NCBI GenBank assembly: GCA_036350795.1 | Contig: JAZBNV010000175.1 | Span: 1-27,801, forward strand | Direction of reading: 5' to 3' | DNA: 27,801 nucleotides | Source: JAUVKT01 sp036350795 | GTDB taxonomy: Bacteria; Bacteroidota; Bacteroidia; Bacteroidales; VadinHA17 | Part shown: positions 23,327-27,801 of the stretch, in pieces | Layout of the letters: the number at the start of each line of letters is the position of its first letter | How positions within the stretch are numbered: position 1 is the stretch's first letter | Made by a program: the position numbers and the translations under genes | Notes under the pieces: model-generated | What the model was told of the DNA's origin: nothing | What the model saw: the letters and a program-made list of their open reading frames with translations, nothing else | The model's database searches: none

Positions 23327-24428
23327 CATCAACCAGCACGCTCAGAGAATAATAGGAATACTCTGAATTTATCTCGTCGAACCTGTAATCGAGCTTATGA
23401 CCCGACTTGCGGGCTATATCAATTAAGCCCATTATACCTGTTCTCTCTGCCCTCAGATCTTCACCAGCAAGAGAAATCCTGTAAAGTTCCTTCAGGCCAT
23501 TTTTGTCATACCTGTTCACAGTATTGAGTTTTTCCTTCATATCAGGAATCTTGCTGTTCCTGATAAGGTTACCGGTGGTTAACCTCATCCCGCCTTTTTC
23601 AGAGCTTATCATTGCAATTGGCATACCAAGCTGTTCCTCTATCTCTGAACCGGGATTATATTTCGAGATATTCTGCAGGCATTCAACCATAATGCTGAAT
23701 ACCCTGCGTCTTACCTTTATTTCAAGGTCTTCTTCATGCATGCGGGTTTCGGTAAACGAAAGCACCTGTTTTTCAACGTCAGATGTCAGGTGACCCGACC
23801 ATACCATGGCAATCCTGTTTTCAGACATCATTTTTTCGAGGCTTATAATATTATTGCCCGAATATTCTCTTGTCTGACCCCCAGGGTTAATACTGGTACC
23901 GGTGGTATCAACAGTTTTACTTAATACGAAGTAGAGAGAATCTGAGTCGATAGGCACAAAATCATAATCAAGCTTATTGCCGGTCTTCTTTGCCATTTCA
24001 ATTAAACCAAGCCCGGCTCCTCCCTTGGAGCTTAAATCCGTGGTACTTAATTTCTCCCTGTAGAGTTTCCTTATTTCGGGGGCATCGAGACGGTTAAGCA
24101 GATCAAGCTGCTCCCTCAGCTCTGCTTCGTCGGCAGAGTTTATAACATTAGCCGTTGTAACGGTATAGCCCCTGTCCTTTTTAGAATAAACCACCAGCGA
24201 CATTATATCGCTATCGCCGTTTACACTGTGACGCGATACATTCTGCAGGCTTTCAAGCACAAACATAAAGAGCCTCTTGCGCCCTATAAACCCAAACTCA
24301 GACTGCTCCATCTCCTTCTCCAGCAGCAACAAGAGTGCCTCGGAATTCTGATTGGTAACAACGCCCCTGTATACAAACATAAGGCGATCTTCCATCATTA
24401 TTTCCCTTACTTTATTAGAAAGCTCCAT
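23304..24428 (-). CDS. Tandem SiaB-like (histidine kinase-type ATPase) protein
   Basis: A 374-residue protein made of two copies of one domain, about residues 4-171 and 193-367, joined by a Gly/Ser/Thr-rich linker. Each copy resembles SiaB-family (DUF6272-type) GHKL ATPase/kinase domains, which phosphorylate SiaC-like partners in cell-signalling switches. Copy 1 has the N-box VLESLQNVSRH (Asn63) and an intact glycine box GGAGLGLIEMAKKTG (136-150). Copy 2 keeps the N-box VECLQNISKYN (Asn253), but its glycine box reads RTGIMGLIDIARKSG (329-343), having lost key glycines. There are no membrane segments. No SiaC-like, SiaA-like or cyclase partner gene is in the window. The gene converges on lpxH with a 23-base overlap, and no promoter box was found upstream. 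Confidence 0.75.
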   Translation of the reverse strand: MELSNKVREIMMEDRLMFVYRGVVTNQNSEALLLLLEKEMEQSEFGFIGRKRLFMFVLESLQNVSRHSVNGDSDIMSLVVYSKKDRGYTVTTANVINSADEAELREQLDLLNRLDAPEIRKLYREKLSTTDLSSKGGAGLGLIEMAKKTGNKLDYDFVPIDSDSLYFVLSKTVDTTGTSINPGGQTREYSGNNIISLEKMMSENRIAMVWSGHLTSDVEKQVLSFTETRMHEEDLEIKVRRRVFSIMVECLQNISKYNPGSEIEEQLGMPIAMISSEKGGMRLTTGNLIRNSKIPDMKEKLNTVNRYDKNGLKELYRISLAGEDLRAERTGIMGLIDIARKSGHKLDYRFDEINSEYSYYSLSVLVDVNGKENP

Positions 24429-24557
24429 TAGTTGCCATTAAGCCGGTAACGGTCGTTCCCTTGATCGCACTAATATATAAAAAATTAATAATCATTTATA
24501 TATGAGAAATAAAAATATGACCTGCTGCTGCAATAAGTTAGCAAAAGATTTTATTAG

Positions 24558-24588
24558 TTGCTTAACTAAATATTTCGTTATAACTTTG
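24558..24588 (+). promoter_or_regulatory. Promoter of the TPR protein gene
   Basis: TTG (24558-24560) and TAACTTTG (24581-24588) are separated by 20 bases, a full match to the Bacteroidota promoter pattern. Transcription would start near 24592, about 19 bases before the ATG at 24611. Confidence 0.75.
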
Positions 24589-24610
24589 GGCAAAACCAAT
24601 TAATACTCTG

Positions 24611-25936
24611 ATGCTAATAAACAGAAATATTATAACTGCCTTATTAATTTTCGTTTCACAATTGCTCTCAGCACAGCCGGATCTTGCTGAAAAGGCATTC
24701 AGGGAAAAGGATTTTAATAAGGTAATCAGTCTTTGCAGTGAGATACTTGAATCCAGCCCCGGGAATAATGAGATCATGGAATTAATGGCCCTGGCCTTCC
24801 AGGAGAGGCAGGAATACCAGGAAGCACTCACGATTTATGAACAAATAAATACAGAAGGCAAGAGGTCAGTTAATTATCACAAAGCCGAATGCCACGAACT
24901 GCTTGGCGACACAAAATCTGCATACTCAATTTATGAAGATTTATACCGGGCCGACTCATCAGATATGCACTCCCTGAGAAATCTTGGCAGGATTGCGCTG
25001 AAGAATAAGCAGTACAAAACAGCAGAAAACTATTACAGCATCCTTATCGATTCCTTTCCTGATAATTACCTCTACAGGAAAAACCTGGGTACCTGCTTCT
25101 ATAACAATAAAAATGAGATTGGGGCTCTTACTCATTTCAAACGGGCATGGCAGATAAACAAGAAAGATCTGTCGTTAACAACCAGTATTGCAAATGTTCA
25201 TGCCATGATGCAGGCCCCTCACCTTGCTCTTGACATTCTCAATGAAGGATACACCAGGGATAGTCTCTATATACCGGTGCTGAAAACAACAGCATTTATC
25301 AATTACAGGCTCGAGGATTATGACGATGCAATCTTCTATTTCAGGAAAGCGCTTGAAGCAGGCGATTCAACAGTATTTACTCATAAATACCTGGGAATAT
25401 CCTTACTTAACACCAATCAGTTTAATGAATCAGTACCACATCTCAGGGTCTTTTTCAGGGACGACACGCTAAATTCAGAAGCAAGTTACTACCTGGGACT
25501 TGCACTTACAACAATGCATAATAAGAAAGAAGGAATAGACCTCCTTAAATACACTATAGATCTTATGAACCCTGACAGTGTATTTATTGGTTCTGTATAT
25601 GCTTCCATAGGCACGGCCTGGTCTGATATCAATTCATGTGCAGCCAGCGTTGAGGCATATCATAAAGCTATAAATTATGATCCGGCAGAGCCGGAATATC
25701 TTTATAAGGCTGCCCGGATGTACGAACAGCTCGGGCGGACAGAAAAAAGTGTTGTGGATTATAAACTTGCCTTAAAGTCGTACCGGGAGTTTCTTGAAAA
25801 ACAGACAAATAAATACCAGAAAATAGCAGAAAAAAGAGGACTGGAAACCGATCAGGTAATGATTCCCTTTGCAAACCAGGCCCGCCAGAGGATAGTGGCA
25901 ATCGAAAAAGAACTGTTCTTTTTAGGCGAATTATAG
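24611..25936 (+). CDS. Exported tetratricopeptide-repeat protein
   Basis: A 441-residue protein with a signal peptide (hydrophobic IITALLIFVSQLLSAQ, cleavage likely after LSA at residue 21). The rest is a row of about ten TPR-like helical pairs. Clear examples are AEKAFREKDFNKVISLCSEI, YHKAECHELLGDTKSAYSIY, YRKNLGTCFYNNKNEIGALT, YYLGLALTTMHNKKEGIDLL and YKAARMYEQLGRTEKSVVDY. A charged helical C-terminus follows (about 395-441). TPR arrays bind proteins, and in Bacteroidota such periplasmic or surface proteins often act as assembly scaffolds; no enzyme domain is present. A good promoter precedes it. The next gene, a permease, begins 104 bases downstream on the same strand. Confidence 0.9.
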   Translation: MLINRNIITALLIFVSQLLSAQPDLAEKAFREKDFNKVISLCSEILESSPGNNEIMELMALAFQERQEYQEALTIYEQINTEGKRSVNYHKAECHELLGDTKSAYSIYEDLYRADSSDMHSLRNLGRIALKNKQYKTAENYYSILIDSFPDNYLYRKNLGTCFYNNKNEIGALTHFKRAWQINKKDLSLTTSIANVHAMMQAPHLALDILNEGYTRDSLYIPVLKTTAFINYRLEDYDDAIFYFRKALEAGDSTVFTHKYLGISLLNTNQFNESVPHLRVFFRDDTLNSEASYYLGLALTTMHNKKEGIDLLKYTIDLMNPDSVFIGSVYASIGTAWSDINSCAASVEAYHKAINYDPAEPEYLYKAARMYEQLGRTEKSVVDYKLALKSYREFLEKQTNKYQKIAEKRGLETDQVMIPFANQARQRIVAIEKELFFLGEL

Positions 25937-26040
25937 AAGAGCTGCAACTTTTAATCATGATCACCGTCATTTAGATGAATAAAAGGAGGATAACTCCCAG
26001 AGTTCTTTCTTCCTTATTATAAACACCAGAAAACCTGATC

Positions 26041-27801
26041 ATGTTAAGCACAATTATTAAGCACAGTTTAAGATCTTTCAACAGGCAAAAGGTCTATTTT
26101 CTTATCAACCTGCTCGGACTTTCGGTAGGTATCGCATGCAGTATACTTATTGCAACCTATATAGCTCACGAAGCCAGCTATGATGATTTCAATACTAAGA
26201 AAGACAGGATCTACAGGCTTATCCTGAATGGTAAAATCGGAGAACAGGAGATTCTCGGTGCCTTTTCTGCTCCAATTATTGGTCCCTCAATGCAAAAGGG
26301 TTTCCCTGAGATTGAAGAATTCTGCAGAATAAATGGTTTTGGTGTCACCAACTTCAGGTACAACAATCAGAACTACGAGGAAGATGAAGTTATTGAAGCT
26401 GACTCATCCTTCTTCCGGTTTTTCAGTATTCCGCTAATCCACGGAAACATTAATACCGTATTAAACGAACCATATAAAATGGTTGTTTCCGAATCTTTTG
26501 CAGCACGGGTTTTCGGCAACGAATCGCCAATAGATAAGACAGTGCAGATGGGAGATAATACCAATTATTATACCATAAGCGGTGTAATGGAAGATTTCCC
26601 CGAAACAAGTCATTTTGAAGCAGATGTTATTTTGTCTTTTATGACAAATCCAAATTCTCAAAACCCCATCTGGCTTAACAATAACCTGAGTACATATTTC
26701 CTTCTTAATGCAAACTCGTCGCCCGCAACAGTTGAAGAGAAAATACCACAGATGGTAGCCGACAATGTAGGGCCTGAGATAGAACAGTTTTTCGATGCCA
26801 CACTTGAGGATTTCCTGAGTACCGGCAACAGGTATACATTTTTTCTTCAGCCACTTTCAAAGGTACACCTCGAAACAGGAATCCAACAGATGTTTAAACC
26901 AGCTTCCGATCCTAAGTACCTCCTGATATTCAGCATAGTAGCATTACTGATTATAGTTATTGCATCAATTAACTTTATGAACCTTTCAACGGCCCAGGCT
27001 GCCAGGAGAGCAAGGGAGGTGGGCCTCAAAAAAGTTGCAGGATCAACAAAGAGCATCCTGGTTAAGCAATTTCTTTCGGAGTCTGTATTGCTTACCCTTT
27101 TCTCACTTGTAATTGCTGTTTTACTTGTCAAACTCTCATTACCCTGGTTTAATGATCTTCTGAATGCAAACTTCGGACTTGAACTTCTGGGAACCTGGTA
27201 TACAATACCCTTATTAATTGCCCTGGCACTTGCTGTTGGAGTACTTTCAGGTTCCTACCCTGCCTTCTATCTTTCGTCTGCATCACCGCTTGAGGCATTC
27301 AGAAGTCAGAAAAAAAATACCTCGGGTACAGGCAGGTTAAGATCTGCACTGGTGGTAATACAGTTTGCAGCTTCTATAATTCTTATTATCGGTACAACTA
27401 TTATGTACCGGCAAATTACCTTTATGTTAAATAAAGATCCAGGCTACAACAAAGAACAATTACTTGTTATCTCAAGGGCCGGTAATCTTGACACCAGGAT
27501 TGAAGCCTTTAAAAACAGGGTAAAGGAAATACCGGGAGTTATCAATATTTCTGCTTCAACCGCTGTACCCAACAGGAATAACAACAATAATGGTTATGCC
27601 CTTGAAGGAAAACTTGACGAGACGCTGTTGCTAACAACCTGCTGGGCTGATTATGACTTTATTGATACCTACGAGATGGAAATAACGCAGGGAAGATTTT
27701 TTGACAGGGATTACCCGGCCGATATACAGGGATGTATTGTAAACGAGGCAATGCTTAAGGAGTACGGGCTTGAGGATGCCCTTTCCCAGGCAATTCTTGC
27801 C
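26041..27801 (+). CDS. ABC transporter permease, MacB/FtsX type (partial, 3' end outside)
   Basis: An open frame of 587 codons from the ATG at 26041 to the window edge with no stop, so the C-terminus is missing. It has a basic N-terminal cytoplasmic segment, a first membrane helix (about 20-42), a long periplasmic MacB-like domain (about 43-290), then helices near 293-315, 347-367 and 388-411. The FtsX-domain signature RAREVGLKKVAGSTKSILVKQ (323-343) lies between the second and third helices. A further helix at about 434-456 opens a second half-unit, typical of the roughly 800-residue Bacteroidota members of this family. These permeases work with an ATPase partner in lipoprotein, antimicrobial-peptide or envelope-stress functions. 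No ATPase gene is visible in the window. Confidence 0.9.
   Translation, partial: MLSTIIKHSLRSFNRQKVYFLINLLGLSVGIACSILIATYIAHEASYDDFNTKKDRIYRLILNGKIGEQEILGAFSAPIIGPSMQKGFPEIEEFCRINGFGVTNFRYNNQNYEEDEVIEADSSFFRFFSIPLIHGNINTVLNEPYKMVVSESFAARVFGNESPIDKTVQMGDNTNYYTISGVMEDFPETSHFEADVILSFMTNPNSQNPIWLNNNLSTYFLLNANSSPATVEEKIPQMVADNVGPEIEQFFDATLEDFLSTGNRYTFFLQPLSKVHLETGIQQMFKPASDPKYLLIFSIVALLIIVIASINFMNLSTAQAARRAREVGLKKVAGSTKSILVKQFLSESVLLTLFSLVIAVLLVKLSLPWFNDLLNANFGLELLGTWYTIPLLIALALAVGVLSGSYPAFYLSSASPLEAFRSQKKNTSGTGRLRSALVVIQFAASIILIIGTTIMYRQITFMLNKDPGYNKEQLLVISRAGNLDTRIEAFKNRVKEIPGVINISASTAVPNRNNNNNGYALEGKLDETLLLTTCWADYDFIDTYEMEITQGRFFDRDYPADIQGCIVNEAMLKEYGLEDALSQAILA

Noticed and set aside
24429..24557. 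Search for a promoter of the tandem SiaB gene or a small RNA
   Set aside because: The AT-rich stretch has no - strand TAnnTTTG match and no stable stem; nothing further can be supported.
25937..26040. GGAG/CTCC hairpin near 25985-25998 between the TPR and permease genes
   Set aside because: Only four pairs and no clean T-run; apart from this I see neither a promoter nor a terminator in the gap.
1..27801. CRISPR arrays, tRNA/rRNA genes, insertion sequences, phage or defence genes
   Set aside because: No repeated spacer pattern, cloverleaf, transposase, integrase or known defence domain was seen on either strand.

Overview
The window looks like an ordinary chromosomal segment from a member of the Bacteroidota, most likely Bacteroidales or a close relative. 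Three things point there. Gene starts lack Shine-Dalgarno sequences and are instead preceded by TAnnTTTG -7 boxes, in the best cases with TTG/TTTG about 20 bases upstream. The gene families are typical of the phylum: DUF4369/TlpA lipoproteins, a MacB/FtsX-type permease, a SiaB-like protein, and a fused glycogen synthase/phosphorylase. Codon use looks even throughout, and I see no insertion sequences, phage genes, integrases, CRISPR arrays, tRNAs or rRNAs. No intergenic gap exceeds 300 bases.

Layout. Bases 1-3300 hold housekeeping genes on the + strand: the end of rplU, rpmA, a terminator, serS, an EamA-type transporter and ruvC. Bases 3245-5984 are mostly - strand: a ComF-family phosphoribosyltransferase, greA with a HIT-family gene, and two small membrane/exported proteins of opposite charge. 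A Rieske-like lipoprotein with an altered metal-ligand motif (6043-6534, +) follows, then ribF and ahcY on the - strand.

The centre (9099-20046) is a glycogen/alpha-glucan locus. A - strand operon runs debranching enzyme, GT4 synthase-like glycosyltransferase, GH57 enzyme, then a 1411-residue glycogen synthase-phosphorylase fusion. A eukaryotic-type branching enzyme (glgB) faces it and overlaps its 3' end. Together these genes cover elongation, branching, debranching and phosphorolysis. ADP-glucose pyrophosphorylase (glgC) is not in the window.

The last third (20228-27801) has a + strand operon of two TlpA-like lipoproteins, the second with a degenerate active site, and an LpxH-like pyrophosphohydrolase. 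A - strand protein made of two SiaB-like ATPase domains converges on it. A TPR protein and the 5' part of an ABC-transporter permease complete the window.

I did not find a clearly new defence or mobile system. The most unusual items are the synthase-phosphorylase fusion, the Rieske-like protein with a Cys-His/Cys-Cys motif, the tandem SiaB protein with one apparently degenerate ATP site, and the TlpA pair with one damaged active site. Three convergent gene pairs overlap at their 3' ends.
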